From Alphaproteobacteria bacterium (lineage in GTDB: Bacteria > Pseudomonadota > Gammaproteobacteria > JAGOUN01): a DNA stretch of 19,944 nt. The position numbers and the translations under genes were made by a program. The stretch spans positions 1 through 19,944 of the forward strand of contig JAGKWX010000027.1 of assembly GCA_021151585.1 (NCBI GenBank), read 5' to 3'. Below the pieces are notes generated by a model that saw only the letters and a list, made by a program, of their open reading frames with translations, searched no databases and was not told the origin of the DNA. Below, one piece after another: positions 7,687-16,969 of this stretch (positions within the stretch are counted from its first letter, which is position 1; each line of letters starts with the position of its first letter).

Positions 7687-8655
7687 TCATGTTCGTGATA
7701 TATATGCTTGGCTTTCAACGCTGGCTAACCACATAGGATAGGCTTCTTCAAGTTTGCGTTTGAATAGGGCCTCTCGAATTTGTTCGTCGGTCAAATCTTG
7801 CGCATTGTTCTTGATGGCAACTAACTTAATTAGCTGAATACCATTACCAGCGCGTAGCGGACCATAAACATCGCCTACTTGCATGTTGATAATTGCTTGG
7901 GCAAAAATTTCAGGTAATTCAGCAATAGGTCTGAAGCCTAAGTCGCCGCCTTGTAGGTTGGATTGTCCTGACGAGTTACTTACAGCTGCTTGGTCAAAAG
8001 CAATTTTACCGGCTTTGATGTCATCTAACAAAGCTGTTGCTTTGGCTTCAGCAGCTTTAACTTGCGCGACGGTAGGTGAGGCGTCGAGTGGAATTACAAT
8101 ATTTTCTACTTGATACTCTTTGCCAGCGCTTTCATGTGCGAGTTGCGAGTTGCGATACAGTTCAATATCTTTTGGTGAAATAAGAATTTTTGATGCCACT
8201 GCCATTTGTACTAGTTCGTGTATGCGCATTTGATCTTTTAATTGTTGGTCATAAGCATCACGACTGAGGCCTTCTTGCTCTGCTTGTTGATAGAGTTCAG
8301 GCAAGGTGATTTTTTGATCTGCAGCAATTTTTTGCAATTGTTCATTGACTTGGTATTGTGATATTTCAATATGACGCGCGTCAGCTAATTGTAATTGTAC
8401 TTCTTCTTCTATGAGTTGATTCAATACTTGCGTTCTTAATACTTGTTCTGGAGGCAGGGTAATTTGTCTTGCCTCTAGTTGTCGTTTGACGAAATTTATG
8501 CGTTGATCGAGCGCGCTTTGTAAAATTGGGGTTTCATTGACCACAGCGACAATAGTGTTTAATTCAACAAGTTTTTTTGTTACTGGTGCTGCGTTGGATG
8601 CGTTGAGTGTATTTATTGTCGCTAAGAGTATAAGACTGGCTAACACTTTTTTCAT
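7687..8655 (-). CDS. surA: Periplasmic chaperone / peptidyl-prolyl isomerase SurA, short form
   Basis: 322 aa. SurA escorts unfolded outer-membrane proteins through the periplasm to the BAM complex; LptD is a known client in E. coli. Residues 1-22 are a signal peptide (MKK, hydrophobic stretch, likely cleavage after Ala22). Residues 30-165 are the SurA N-terminal chaperone region. Residues 179-280 are a parvulin domain with the signature QGGDLGF at 235-241. Residues 288-322 match the C-terminal helix of the family (KLEEAYPMWLASVESQAYI). E. coli SurA has 428 residues and two parvulin domains; here only one lies between the chaperone core and the C-terminal helix. The start has AAAAGGA 10 nt upstream. 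The gene follows lptD after 19 bp, so the two are very likely co-transcribed. The usual downstream pdxA/rsmA are absent. Confidence 0.93.
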   Translation of the reverse strand: MKKVLASLILLATINTLNASNAAPVTKKLVELNTIVAVVNETPILQSALDQRINFVKRQLEARQITLPPEQVLRTQVLNQLIEEEVQLQLADARHIEISQYQVNEQLQKIAADQKITLPELYQQAEQEGLSRDAYDQQLKDQMRIHELVQMAVASKILISPKDIELYRNSQLAHESAGKEYQVENIVIPLDASPTVAQVKAAEAKATALLDDIKAGKIAFDQAAVSNSSGQSNLQGGDLGFRPIAELPEIFAQAIINMQVGDVYGPLRAGNGIQLIKLVAIKNNAQDLTDEQIREALFKRKLEEAYPMWLASVESQAYISRT

Positions 8656-8674
8656 GACACTATATTCCTTTTAA

Positions 8675-11236
8675 TTAAAATGGTTGTAAGAAATTATTTT
8701 GGTAATTATCAATATTTGCAGCAATCAACGACGATGAATTGCGTGAACTAACTTCTCCCAAGCCCTTTAGAACAAATTGCACATAGTAAATACGATCATA
8801 TTGATTTTGTCCATCATTTACCCCGGTTAATTCTTGGTTGACCATAAAACTTACGCCCCAACAGCACGTACTATATTCTGCTCCAAGCATAAAAGATATA
8901 CCATTGGTGTAGCTTGTATCCCAGTCCATGCTGCCTAGAGTGTTCCATGAGGCGTTCAGCGGCCACGCGTATGAGGCGTGAATTTGGCTTAAGTTTGCCA
9001 GATTTGTGTCATTATTATATTGATTAGTATATAGCGAACCATCGCCAACATAAGAGTATCCCAAGTTTATGACGCGTCGTTCATCTTTTTTGTAATGTAT
9101 TGTGGCCGAGGCATTTTGCGTACTTTCTTGATCAGTGTCATAAGCGGCATCGGCGCTAAATGACCAATGGCGTGAGAAAAAATAATTTGTTTGTGCCACG
9201 ACCGGGGAGAATTGCTGCGTGTTTTGTTGTTGGCAAGATGCGCTATCACATAAGCTAACTTTGCGATCTTCAAAGTATAAAATTTCACCCATGCTAAAAT
9301 TCATTTTTTCTAAACCAGAGCGTTGATCTATGTAGCGTGTGGTGGCGCCATAGGAAAGTTGATTGGCATCGCCAATTCTATCAACGCTGCTAAAACGATT
9401 GTTTTGAAATAGTTGGTCGTACGTTAGTGTGTATAATGTTGAGTCAAAGTCAGGCAAACTATTTTGATCTTCATAGGGCACATATAAATAATATAAACGT
9501 GGTTCTAAGGTTTGTGTATATGATGATCCCCATACGGTTGCATCGCGATCAAAATATAGGCCGCTATCAATATCGAATAAAGGAATCACTCGGGTTGGGT
9601 CTGAAGCGGAGCCGTTTTCCGGATGTGATAATTGATAGCTTGTAGAATCTACCTGCAATCCAGGTGTGATATAACCATAGGTTTGTTGATTGGGTAATTC
9701 CATTTTTGGTCGCACGTTAAAACGGTATCCAGTCGTTGGTATTGTTGTTTCATTTGGATTTTTAGCGATATAAAAGTAATCAAACTGAGACGCCAAGCCG
9801 TAATCTAAGCCGGGTATTTGGTCTGGAATGTTAGAGTCAAATGTTAGTTCTGGTAATCGGGCGTATTGGTTGTAAATTTGATCTTGATTGATGGGATGTA
9901 GAGTCTGATAATTTTTCAATAGCCCTTCAAAAGACCAATATTCGCCATAATAATTCACATTGGCTTGTTGTAATAATTGTGAATTAGATGATCTGTTTTG
10001 GTAAAGATCTTCAAGAAAATAATCGTCGCTTACGTAGTTATAATTAATGTTGCCGGTCCAGTTTTCATTAAACTTTGTGCCGTCTATAATGGTAAGGCTA
10101 GTTCGTGTGTCGCTATCATTTTCTAGTGCAGTTAGTTGATCATTTGCTGGATATTTGTCGGGCGCTTCTTGTTGAAATTGCTCAAATTTTCTATCGTGCG
10201 GGATAATTCCAAAGTCAATACTGCCACTGCTATTTTCTGTTAAATACCGCACATGCGAACCCAGGTAGGTGCCGCGTTCTTGGTAAAAAGTTGGTGAAAG
10301 AATTAAGTCATAATTCGGAGCAAGATTAAAATAATAAGGTTGTGTATACGCAAAGCCATTATCTGATGAGCTGGTGAAAGAAGGATATAGTAGGCCAGAT
10401 TTTCGTCTATCATCAAGCGGGAAGCTAAAGTAGGGAAGATACATCACTGGCAAATTTTTAAGCCATAAAACAGAATGGGTTGCGGTGCCCTCACCACTCG
10501 TTTTGTTAAGATGCAAATTGCCAGTCGTTAAATGCCATGCGCATGTGCTGATTTCTGGCGGGCAGGTTGAATAACTTGCGTTATGTAGGTCGAGTTGATC
10601 CGAGGCGGTTTGTTCGACCTCTTTTGCATATCCCCATGAAACTAAGCCGCTTTCTTTCTCGTTTTTGACCATAAGGTCGTTCAGTGTTACGCGGTAGATG
10701 ACATCATATAGTTTAAAATGGCTTACTTTTTCATCTTGAACTGGGACAGTGGCGACATCAGCAATGAGCAGCTTTCCAGGCTCCTGTATTTGCACATTAC
10801 CTAACATATTAATGTCTTGTAAATTGCCATCTTTGCCACGATAAACATACGCTGTGTCAGCAAAAATTTGTTTATCGGGTTGCATAATCACGACATGGCC
10901 AGACAAGGTTGATTTGCCCTTGAAATAAAATTGCCCTGATTCTGCTGTGATTTGTAAAGGCATGTTTTCTATGGGCGTCTTTTTATCAACGGTTGGCCCT
11001 GTATACAGCATGGGCTTGACCGTGTAATAACCCCCGCAGCTATTTGCTGTTTTGTCATTTGTCCAGCCAAGATATTGACCAATATTGATATTACCTAAAC
11101 TAGAAAAATAGTTTGGCGTATCGAGTGTATCTGTGAAAGAGCTGGTTTTTTCGGGTACGCTCGTATTTTGCGCGCAGGCGATATGGCTGACGCAAAAACT
11201 GGTTAAAATTAATCCAAAAATGGCAGAAATACGCAT
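8675..11236 (-). CDS. lptD: LPS-assembly outer-membrane protein LptD
   Basis: 853 aa (E. coli 784). LptD with the lipoprotein LptE forms the outer-membrane translocon that inserts lipopolysaccharide into the outer leaflet. Residues 1-22 are a signal peptide (cleavage probably after ACA). About 90-230 is the OstA/LptA-like periplasmic jellyroll that receives LPS (LQITAESGQFYFKGKSTLSG start). The rest is the C-terminal beta-barrel, with typical alternating aromatic strands and phrases such as NLPVMYLPYFSFPLDDRRKSGLLYPS. Cysteines sit where the family needs them for its disulfides: Cys67, a pair near 224-231, and the adjacent Cys791-Cys792. First gene of the lptD-surA unit, divergent from amgK with only 53 bp between annotated starts. 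The Shine-Dalgarno (AAAGGA) is about 14 nt away, rather far. Confidence 0.96.
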   Translation of the reverse strand: MRISAIFGLILTSFCVSHIACAQNTSVPEKTSSFTDTLDTPNYFSSLGNINIGQYLGWTNDKTANSCGGYYTVKPMLYTGPTVDKKTPIENMPLQITAESGQFYFKGKSTLSGHVVIMQPDKQIFADTAYVYRGKDGNLQDINMLGNVQIQEPGKLLIADVATVPVQDEKVSHFKLYDVIYRVTLNDLMVKNEKESGLVSWGYAKEVEQTASDQLDLHNASYSTCPPEISTCAWHLTTGNLHLNKTSGEGTATHSVLWLKNLPVMYLPYFSFPLDDRRKSGLLYPSFTSSSDNGFAYTQPYYFNLAPNYDLILSPTFYQERGTYLGSHVRYLTENSSGSIDFGIIPHDRKFEQFQQEAPDKYPANDQLTALENDSDTRTSLTIIDGTKFNENWTGNINYNYVSDDYFLEDLYQNRSSNSQLLQQANVNYYGEYWSFEGLLKNYQTLHPINQDQIYNQYARLPELTFDSNIPDQIPGLDYGLASQFDYFYIAKNPNETTIPTTGYRFNVRPKMELPNQQTYGYITPGLQVDSTSYQLSHPENGSASDPTRVIPLFDIDSGLYFDRDATVWGSSYTQTLEPRLYYLYVPYEDQNSLPDFDSTLYTLTYDQLFQNNRFSSVDRIGDANQLSYGATTRYIDQRSGLEKMNFSMGEILYFEDRKVSLCDSASCQQQNTQQFSPVVAQTNYFFSRHWSFSADAAYDTDQESTQNASATIHYKKDERRVINLGYSYVGDGSLYTNQYNNDTNLANLSQIHASYAWPLNASWNTLGSMDWDTSYTNGISFMLGAEYSTCCWGVSFMVNQELTGVNDGQNQYDRIYYVQFVLKGLGEVSSRNSSSLIAANIDNYQNNFLQPF

Positions 11237-11289
11237 GCGGGTGTAACGGGTCCTTTACTCATAAGAGCATTGAAGGTAAATTAAATAAA

Positions 11290-12423
11290 GTGACTAATTC
11301 TATCGCAAAACTTAATGCACGACAATTTATGATGACATTATCATTTTCTCAGCAAGAATGGATTCGGCAGCGTCTGAATGTAGTCAAATATGACGCATTG
11401 ATTGGTGACGCTGGTTTTAGGCGATATTTTAGATTGCATGTTACCCCCAATGCATCGTCTGGTGCTGTTTTGACCAACGTTTTAGAGGGCGATGTTGCTC
11501 AGGCGGCGCAGTGGCGCGGCGATCAATTTGGAGTAAACGCAAATTATTCAGCTTATAAGGATCATAGTTCTTATATTTTTATGGATGCCAGTGCTGAACC
11601 GCTGATTTATCAAGCGTTTATTGCGCAAACAAAGCACATGACTGCGACAGGCTTGCCTATTCCCTACTTAGTTGCGCAAGATGATGAGCAGGCATGGGCT
11701 ATAATTCAAGACTTTGGTGATGATCTGTTGTGGCAAGTATTGCACGCATTTCCTGAACAAGCAGATCATTATTATCGCCAAGCTATTCGACATCTAATAA
11801 TTTTACACCAACATCCTGTGCAAGCTTTTGGCAGATTTGCCAAGTTAGATAGCGACGTCATGTTAAGCGAGTTGCAAGGGTGGCGGGAATGGTGTTTGGA
11901 GGGTTTGTTTCATCAAAGTGCAGAACAAGAATTGTTTTCTTGTTTTATTAGAGTGGCTGAGGAAGTGGCGCAGCAGCCTTATGTTTTTATACATCGTGAT
12001 TATCATTCAAAAAATTTATTAAAGAGATCTGATGATAGTATTGGTATCATTGATTACCAAGATGCTATGGCGGGCCCGCTGACTTATGATATTGCGTCAT
12101 TAGTGCGAGATTGTTATATCGATTGGCCAGAAGAAAAAGTCATTGAGTGGTCTCTGTATTATAAACAGCTAGCGCAAGATGCAGGGTTGTTTATGATGGG
12201 TGTTTCTGATGATGTTTTTTTACGTTGGTTTGACTGGACCAGTATTCAAAGGCATTTAAAAGCGTTGTTTACTTTTTCAAGAAAACATTTGCGTGATCAT
12301 AATGATAGTTATTTGCAGTTTATTCCTCGTACTTTACGTTATCTTGATGTGATTTCATCACGTTATCCGGAATTACAGGCATTAACGCAGATAATCAAAA
12401 AATTGCGAGAAAAAAATTCATGA
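11290..12423 (+). CDS. amgK: N-acetylmuramate/N-acetylglucosamine kinase AmgK
   Basis: 377 aa with the GTG start used here; ATGs at 11329 and 11332 would give about 363 aa, and the start is not certain because GAAGG lies 13 nt before the GTG. AmgK phosphorylates MurNAc at the anomeric position with ATP in the peptidoglycan recycling route that bypasses de novo UDP-MurNAc synthesis. It belongs to the APH/choline-kinase fold: GDAGFRRYFRL (39-49) is the nucleotide loop, HRDYHSKN (235-242) the catalytic loop with Asp237, and IIDYQDA (253-259) the metal-binding segment. About 35 extra residues lie between the nucleotide loop and the SYIFMDA strand. It overlaps murU by 4 bp (ATGA), so the two are translationally coupled, and it is divergent from lptD as in Pseudomonas. 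Confidence 0.92.
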   Translation: MTNSIAKLNARQFMMTLSFSQQEWIRQRLNVVKYDALIGDAGFRRYFRLHVTPNASSGAVLTNVLEGDVAQAAQWRGDQFGVNANYSAYKDHSSYIFMDASAEPLIYQAFIAQTKHMTATGLPIPYLVAQDDEQAWAIIQDFGDDLLWQVLHAFPEQADHYYRQAIRHLIILHQHPVQAFGRFAKLDSDVMLSELQGWREWCLEGLFHQSAEQELFSCFIRVAEEVAQQPYVFIHRDYHSKNLLKRSDDSIGIIDYQDAMAGPLTYDIASLVRDCYIDWPEEKVIEWSLYYKQLAQDAGLFMMGVSDDVFLRWFDWTSIQRHLKALFTFSRKHLRDHNDSYLQFIPRTLRYLDVISSRYPELQALTQIIKKLREKNS

Positions 12424-13082
12424 CCAAGGCGATGATATTGGCCGCGGGGCGCGGTGAGCGTATGGGTGATCTAACGCAGGTGACGCCCAAGCCTTTGTTA
12501 GTGGTTAATGGTCAACCATTAATCGTGCATCATATAAAACGACTTGCGGCGATCGGTGTCAAGGATTGCTTGATTAATCTTCATTATCTAGCAGAAAAGA
12601 TCCCAGGCGTATTGGGTGATGGTAGTCAGTTTGGGCTTAGTTTGCATTATTCATATGAACATGAAAAGTTAGAAACAGCAGGTGGAATTATTCACGCCTT
12701 GCAGTTTTTTGATCATCAGCCTTTTATTTTGATGAGTGGTGATGTTCTTTGTGACTTCCCTTTGGCGACATTATTATCTATGCAAACCGAAGGCGCGCAT
12801 GTAGTGATGGTTGATAATCCATCGCACCACCAGAGAGGCGATTTTGCGATACATAGACATGGTTATTTATCTTTAGATGGTGAAAAATTTAATTATGCTG
12901 GCATTGGTTTGTATAATCCGCGATTGTTTTCTGGCTATGCGCCTGGTTACAGAAAATTGGCTGATGTTTTGCGTGATGGTATAAATAAGCAAGTGATCAC
13001 TGGTGAGCATTATTCTGGTCGGTGGTTGAATGTTGATACGCCAGAGCGCTTGGCTTTGGCGCATGATATGGATTTTTCCTAG
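12420..13082 (+). CDS. murU: N-acetylmuramate alpha-1-phosphate uridylyltransferase MurU
   Basis: 220 aa, the usual length for MurU. It uses UTP to convert MurNAc-1-phosphate, the AmgK product, to UDP-MurNAc in the cytoplasm. The nucleotidyltransferase signature is complete: LAAGRGERM at 7-15 followed by LTQVTPKPLL. Further family marks are LETAGGI in the substrate loop, the metal-site segment SGDVLCD (most relatives have NGD), and GRWLNVDTPERL near the C-terminus. The start ATG overlaps the amgK stop, so the start is secure. In organisms with this pair, recycling allows growth under fosfomycin because MurA is bypassed; that is family knowledge, not shown here. Confidence 0.94.
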   Translation: MTKAMILAAGRGERMGDLTQVTPKPLLVVNGQPLIVHHIKRLAAIGVKDCLINLHYLAEKIPGVLGDGSQFGLSLHYSYEHEKLETAGGIIHALQFFDHQPFILMSGDVLCDFPLATLLSMQTEGAHVVMVDNPSHHQRGDFAIHRHGYLSLDGEKFNYAGIGLYNPRLFSGYAPGYRKLADVLRDGINKQVITGEHYSGRWLNVDTPERLALAHDMDFS

Positions 13083-13370
13083 GGTTAATATATGTCAGCA
13101 GGCGCAGGCATTTTAACCGTACAAATCCTGTTCTATTCCCTCTAGCCATTCGATCCAGATGATATAAGCCAAGGTTATCACTTTGTTCTACTGCGGTCGA
13201 TGGTAGCTAGGCAGAATGATATTGGAAGATCTGTTGCATATAGCTTTCCTTTTCTTTTTTTAATTTTTTTGCTTTATCATATTTTTGTGTTCAATCAAAG
13301 GCCGCTTTACTTGGGTTTGATCGTTCCTTATACTTGTTTCATCTGATACATTAACTATAGTCAATATTAC

Positions 13371-15257
13371 ATGTCTGTTACCGCATCTAAATCTTTGTCT
13401 AGTACAACGGGGTTAGCTTTTCTCGCTTTAGGTGTTGTTTTTGGTGATATTGGTACCAGCCCGCTCTATGCCTTGAGAGAAACTTTTAATCCCCAGTACG
13501 GCATTCCTTTGTCAGTAGAAGCGATACTGGGCGGCTGTTCGAGTATTTTTTGGGCGCTGATGTTTGTTGTAACATTGAAGTACATCACTGTTATTTTGCG
13601 GGCAACTAATCGGGGTGAGGGCGGTGTCATGGCCATGTTGGCCTTGGCATCATCAGTAGTTAGTCCGGGTTCCCGTCGGCGAAAAATAGTGATTGCCTTG
13701 GGTTTGATTGGCGCCGCATTATTTTATGGCGAGGCGGTTATTACTCCGGCGATGTCAGTTTTATCCGCTGTAGAAGGTTTAGAAGTTGGATCAACTTCCT
13801 TTAAATCATATACCGTGCCTATCGCTGTCGTTATTTTAATTACCCTGTTTTGCTGCCAACGTTATGGTACTGCGTCGATTGGGCGATGTTTCGGTGTTGT
13901 CTGCTCTCTATGGTTTGCAACAATTGCTGTAGTTGGAGTCTATAATATTGCGCAAAATCCAAGTGTGTTGCGCGCGCTGAATCCTTACTATGCTTACAAG
14001 TTTTTAAGTTGCCATGGTACAGCTTCTTTTCTCGTGTTGGGGTCTGTATTGCTGGCTTTTACAGGTGCAGAAGCTTTATATGCAGATGTTGGGCATTTTG
14101 GTCGAAAAGCTATTCGGATTGCCTGGTTTATGGTTTTTCCCTCTCTTATTTTGACGTATTTTGGACAAGGCGCCTTACTAATGCGTGATCCAACAGCATT
14201 GGCGAATCCTTTTTATTTAGCCTGCCCCAGTTGGATGCTTTATCCTATGATTGCGTTGGCAACATTAGCGACGATTATTGCCTCGCAAGCCGTGATATCA
14301 GGAACTTATTCTGTTACTTGGCAAGCAATTCAATTGCATTATTTACCCCGCATGCAGGTGGTTCATACTTCTGATAGGACCATGGGCCAGATTTATGTTC
14401 CTGCGGTGAATTGGATTTTGCTTATTGCGGTATTGGTTACTTTGTTAATATTTGGTAGCTCTGAGCGGTTGGCGTCTGCTTATGGAATTTCCGTTGCTGG
14501 CACGATGTTTACATCAACATTATTGGTTTCCTTTGTTATTCGCTACGATTGGAAGTTTTCTTTATGCCTCACTCTGGCTATTGTCATTTTTTTCGCAACT
14601 ATTGATGGCGTGTTTTTTGCCTCCACTTTTTTAAAGATTTTTCATGGCGCTTGGTTTACTTTGGCTCTTGGCTTGTTGTCATTGATTGTGATGAAAACTT
14701 GGAAGCGGGGTCGCGAAATTGTTGTGCAGCGTCGGCAAGAAAATTGTTCAGAAAATTTATCAGATTTTCTACGTATATTATTACGACACCCTCCGCATCG
14801 TGTGCCTGGCACGGCCATTTTCTTTTGTCAGTTTTCTGATAATGTTCCCGGGGCTTTGACGCATAATTTAAAGCATAATAAAGTTTTGCATGAACACGTC
14901 GTCTTTTTGACTTTATCGAAAGAAAATGTGCCTCGTATTGCTCCAGATGAGCGTTGGCAGATGACTAAATTAGAAGAAAACTGTTATCGTTTAATTGTTA
15001 GGTTTGGTTTTAATGAGCAATTCGATGTGCCAACGGTGTTGTTATCTTGTGCACAACATGGATACACTTTTTTAAACGATCAACTGTCTTATTTTTTGAA
15101 TGATGAACGTTTAGTGATTAATCGAGGCAACAAATGCATGATGTTGTGGCGTAAGATCTTATTTATTTTCCTAGTTGCCACGCAAAAAAATGCAGCTGAA
15201 CATTATCATTTACCTAGTAACCAGGTTATTCGCTTGGCATCGCACGTGGAGATTTAG
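13371..15257 (+). CDS. kup: Low-affinity potassium uptake protein Kup (Trk/KUP family)
   Basis: 628 aa, matching the family (622 in E. coli). An inner-membrane K+/H+ symporter that supplies potassium, especially at low pH. Near the N-terminus is the signature LGVVFGDIGTSPLYALRETF, then RGEGGVMAMLALAS and TGAEALYADVGHFGR. About twelve hydrophobic segments fill residues 12-445, followed by the cytoplasmic C-terminal domain (about 450-628). The start ATG has no clear Shine-Dalgarno. A possible TTGTTT-16-TATAGT promoter at 13334-13361 would leave almost no leader, so I hold it weakly. The 288-bp gap after murU shows no supported gene. It converges with the POT transporter gene. Confidence 0.95.
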   Translation: MSVTASKSLSSTTGLAFLALGVVFGDIGTSPLYALRETFNPQYGIPLSVEAILGGCSSIFWALMFVVTLKYITVILRATNRGEGGVMAMLALASSVVSPGSRRRKIVIALGLIGAALFYGEAVITPAMSVLSAVEGLEVGSTSFKSYTVPIAVVILITLFCCQRYGTASIGRCFGVVCSLWFATIAVVGVYNIAQNPSVLRALNPYYAYKFLSCHGTASFLVLGSVLLAFTGAEALYADVGHFGRKAIRIAWFMVFPSLILTYFGQGALLMRDPTALANPFYLACPSWMLYPMIALATLATIIASQAVISGTYSVTWQAIQLHYLPRMQVVHTSDRTMGQIYVPAVNWILLIAVLVTLLIFGSSERLASAYGISVAGTMFTSTLLVSFVIRYDWKFSLCLTLAIVIFFATIDGVFFASTFLKIFHGAWFTLALGLLSLIVMKTWKRGREIVVQRRQENCSENLSDFLRILLRHPPHRVPGTAIFFCQFSDNVPGALTHNLKHNKVLHEHVVFLTLSKENVPRIAPDERWQMTKLEENCYRLIVRFGFNEQFDVPTVLLSCAQHGYTFLNDQLSYFLNDERLVINRGNKCMMLWRKILFIFLVATQKNAAEHYHLPSNQVIRLASHVEI

Positions 15258-15431
15258 ATTTGAGCGGATTGATAGGTGATGATTAATCGCTACAGACGAA
15301 GAAGTAGAGACTCCAAATGTCTTTGTGATACAAGTAAAGCAATGATATTTGCTGCAATGTTAAAACGATTACGAAAAATGACCATATGAATTTCAAGCCG
15401 CCTCTAAACGGTATGTGAGTTAATTCTATCA

Positions 15432-15486
15432 TTGCCGACTGTTGTTTAACCCGGACTGAAATCGGCAACTGATTTGGCTGCCGATT
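15432..15486. other. Three-armed inverted repeat between convergent genes
   Basis: TTGCCGA (15432-15438) can pair with TCGGCAA (15462-15468), 7 bp. The same middle arm, as AATCGGCA (15460-15467), can instead pair perfectly with TGCCGATT (15479-15486), 8 bp around an 11-base loop. The two hairpins are mutually exclusive. The element sits at the 3' ends of both kup and the transporter gene and may act as a bidirectional terminator or be a decayed dispersed repeat. No T-run follows on either strand. The remaining gap 15258-15520 shows no supported gene. Confidence 0.45.
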
Positions 15487-15520
15487 CCACGAAATCTAGG
15501 TTAAAGTAGGCAAGCACGTG

Positions 15521-16969
15521 CTATTTGCTGTTGTTTGAAGCCAACATCCATTTGTTTATCAAGGGCGCCAAGATCACCAAAATTGCAAATGCACCAAAGC
15601 CAACGTTCGCGAAATGCTGGAATGCATTCTTATAAATATGAATTTGGCTAGCTAGGGTTTCGTGATTCGTTGTCATATTTGCATCCTGCGCGAGTAAGCC
15701 GCTAACTGCGCCACCGTAGCCTAGAGTAATAAACCATACTCCCATCATTAATCCGACATATTTTGCCGGAGATAGGCTGGTAATCATGGATAAGCCGATG
15801 GGCGATAAAAATAATTCAGCAAATACTAGTAAAATATAAAATAGCAGCATCCATGCAGGGTGGATCATGGTGCCCGGGGTTGAATGATTGATGACAAGGA
15901 CTAGAAGTTCGTAAGCTAAGGCAATAAAGAGTAAGCTGTATGCAAACTTGTAAGGTGTTGATATGAAAAGCATTTTTGGGTTTGTATATTGCCAAGCTAG
16001 CGCAAAAAGAGGTCCCAATAAAATAATGAATGTTGATTCAAGACCAACAAAGGCTGCCGTTGGAACGCTGTAACCAAATACGACATGGTCAACCGCTCGT
16101 TCTGTAAAGAGATTAACCGAAAAATACATTTCAAAAAATAGCCCCCAGAAAACAACGGAAAAAAGCAGCATGATAATCAGTGCCGCCAAATGTTTGCGTT
16201 CTGCCTGGTGGTGCTGTAATGTCAGCACGATCAAACCAATCAAGATAACAGCACCAGTAATACTCAGTAAATTGGTGGTTATATTAGGAAAATAAAAAAG
16301 TGTTAGCACAAGCGCTGCGGCCAGCGCTAATAAGCACAGAATCTTTGGTTTGCTTATTAGCAGCCTTCCTAAGGTATGGACCTCAGGAAAGCGCGGTGAA
16401 TAGCCTCGTTCTTCTAGTAGGCGAAAACTTGCGCGGAACGTTAAGGTTCCGACGATTAATCCGAGGCTAGCAACGCCGAAGCAGGTATACCAGCTAAACC
16501 ACTGTTGTAAATAACCGCCGAGAACGGGGCCTAAGAGGCCGCCGATATTAATACCAATATAAAACAAAGTAAAACCGCTGTCTCGACGAGGGTCATTTTT
16601 TTCGTAAAACTGACCTAAAAAACTGGAGATGTTAGGTTTAAACAAGCCGTTGCCGACGACAATCAAGGCTAAGCCTTCTAATAAGGCGTGTGGAAATAAT
16701 CCTAAGCATGCGTACCCGGCGCATAGTAAAATGCCGCCCAAAAGAATGCTAAAACGGTAGCCCATAATGCGATCGGCGACATAGCCACCCAGCAAAGGAA
16801 CGATATAAGCAAGAGCAGTGAATTCACCAATAATAGTATATGCTTGGCCATCGCTGAAATTCAGTTTACTGACCATGTAGAGTACGAGCAAGGTTTGGAT
16901 GGTATAAAAACCAAAGCGCTCCCAGGCTTCAGTTAAAAAGAAATAGCGCAAGACTTTGGGGTGTTTCAT
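15521..16969 (-). CDS. Proton-dependent oligopeptide transporter (POT/PTR2 family)
   Basis: 482 aa from the ATG at 16969. An inner-membrane H+-coupled di-/tripeptide importer of the major facilitator superfamily. FFLTEAWERFGFYTIQ at 10-25 carries the proton-coupling ExxER motif. LLGGYVADRIMGYR is the loop 2-3 motif, and FTLFYIGINIGGLLGPVLGG is the PTR2 signature. About twelve or more membrane segments follow. The frame stays open upstream to an ATG at 17119, which would add 50 residues including a hydrophobic stretch. I prefer 16969 because relatives begin about ten residues before the FFxxExWERF motif and a weak AAAGAGAGA precedes it, while 17119 has no Shine-Dalgarno. The exact substrate and paralogue (Dtp type) cannot be told from sequence alone. 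Confidence 0.9.
   Translation of the reverse strand: MKHPKVLRYFFLTEAWERFGFYTIQTLLVLYMVSKLNFSDGQAYTIIGEFTALAYIVPLLGGYVADRIMGYRFSILLGGILLCAGYACLGLFPHALLEGLALIVVGNGLFKPNISSFLGQFYEKNDPRRDSGFTLFYIGINIGGLLGPVLGGYLQQWFSWYTCFGVASLGLIVGTLTFRASFRLLEERGYSPRFPEVHTLGRLLISKPKILCLLALAAALVLTLFYFPNITTNLLSITGAVILIGLIVLTLQHHQAERKHLAALIIMLLFSVVFWGLFFEMYFSVNLFTERAVDHVVFGYSVPTAAFVGLESTFIILLGPLFALAWQYTNPKMLFISTPYKFAYSLLFIALAYELLVLVINHSTPGTMIHPAWMLLFYILLVFAELFLSPIGLSMITSLSPAKYVGLMMGVWFITLGYGGAVSGLLAQDANMTTNHETLASQIHIYKNAFQHFANVGFGAFAILVILAPLINKWMLASNNSK

Noticed and set aside
9067..9288. Open frame of 73 codons within lptD, same strand
   Set aside because: Different frame inside the well-supported beta-barrel coding region; no independent evidence.
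13092..13346. Small gene(s) between murU and kup: a 17-codon ATG frame with a decent AGGG site at 13081, followed after a stop by about 66 open codons with a Phe/Leu-rich stretch
   Set aside because: The first is too short and matches nothing I know. The second gets its hydrophobic look from a T-rich tract and has no ribosome-binding site. A decayed gene is possible but not supported.
15283..15468. 61-codon minus-strand frame between kup and the POT gene with a hydrophobic stretch
   Set aside because: It would need a TTG start without Shine-Dalgarno, begins inside the inverted repeat, and shows no family resemblance.
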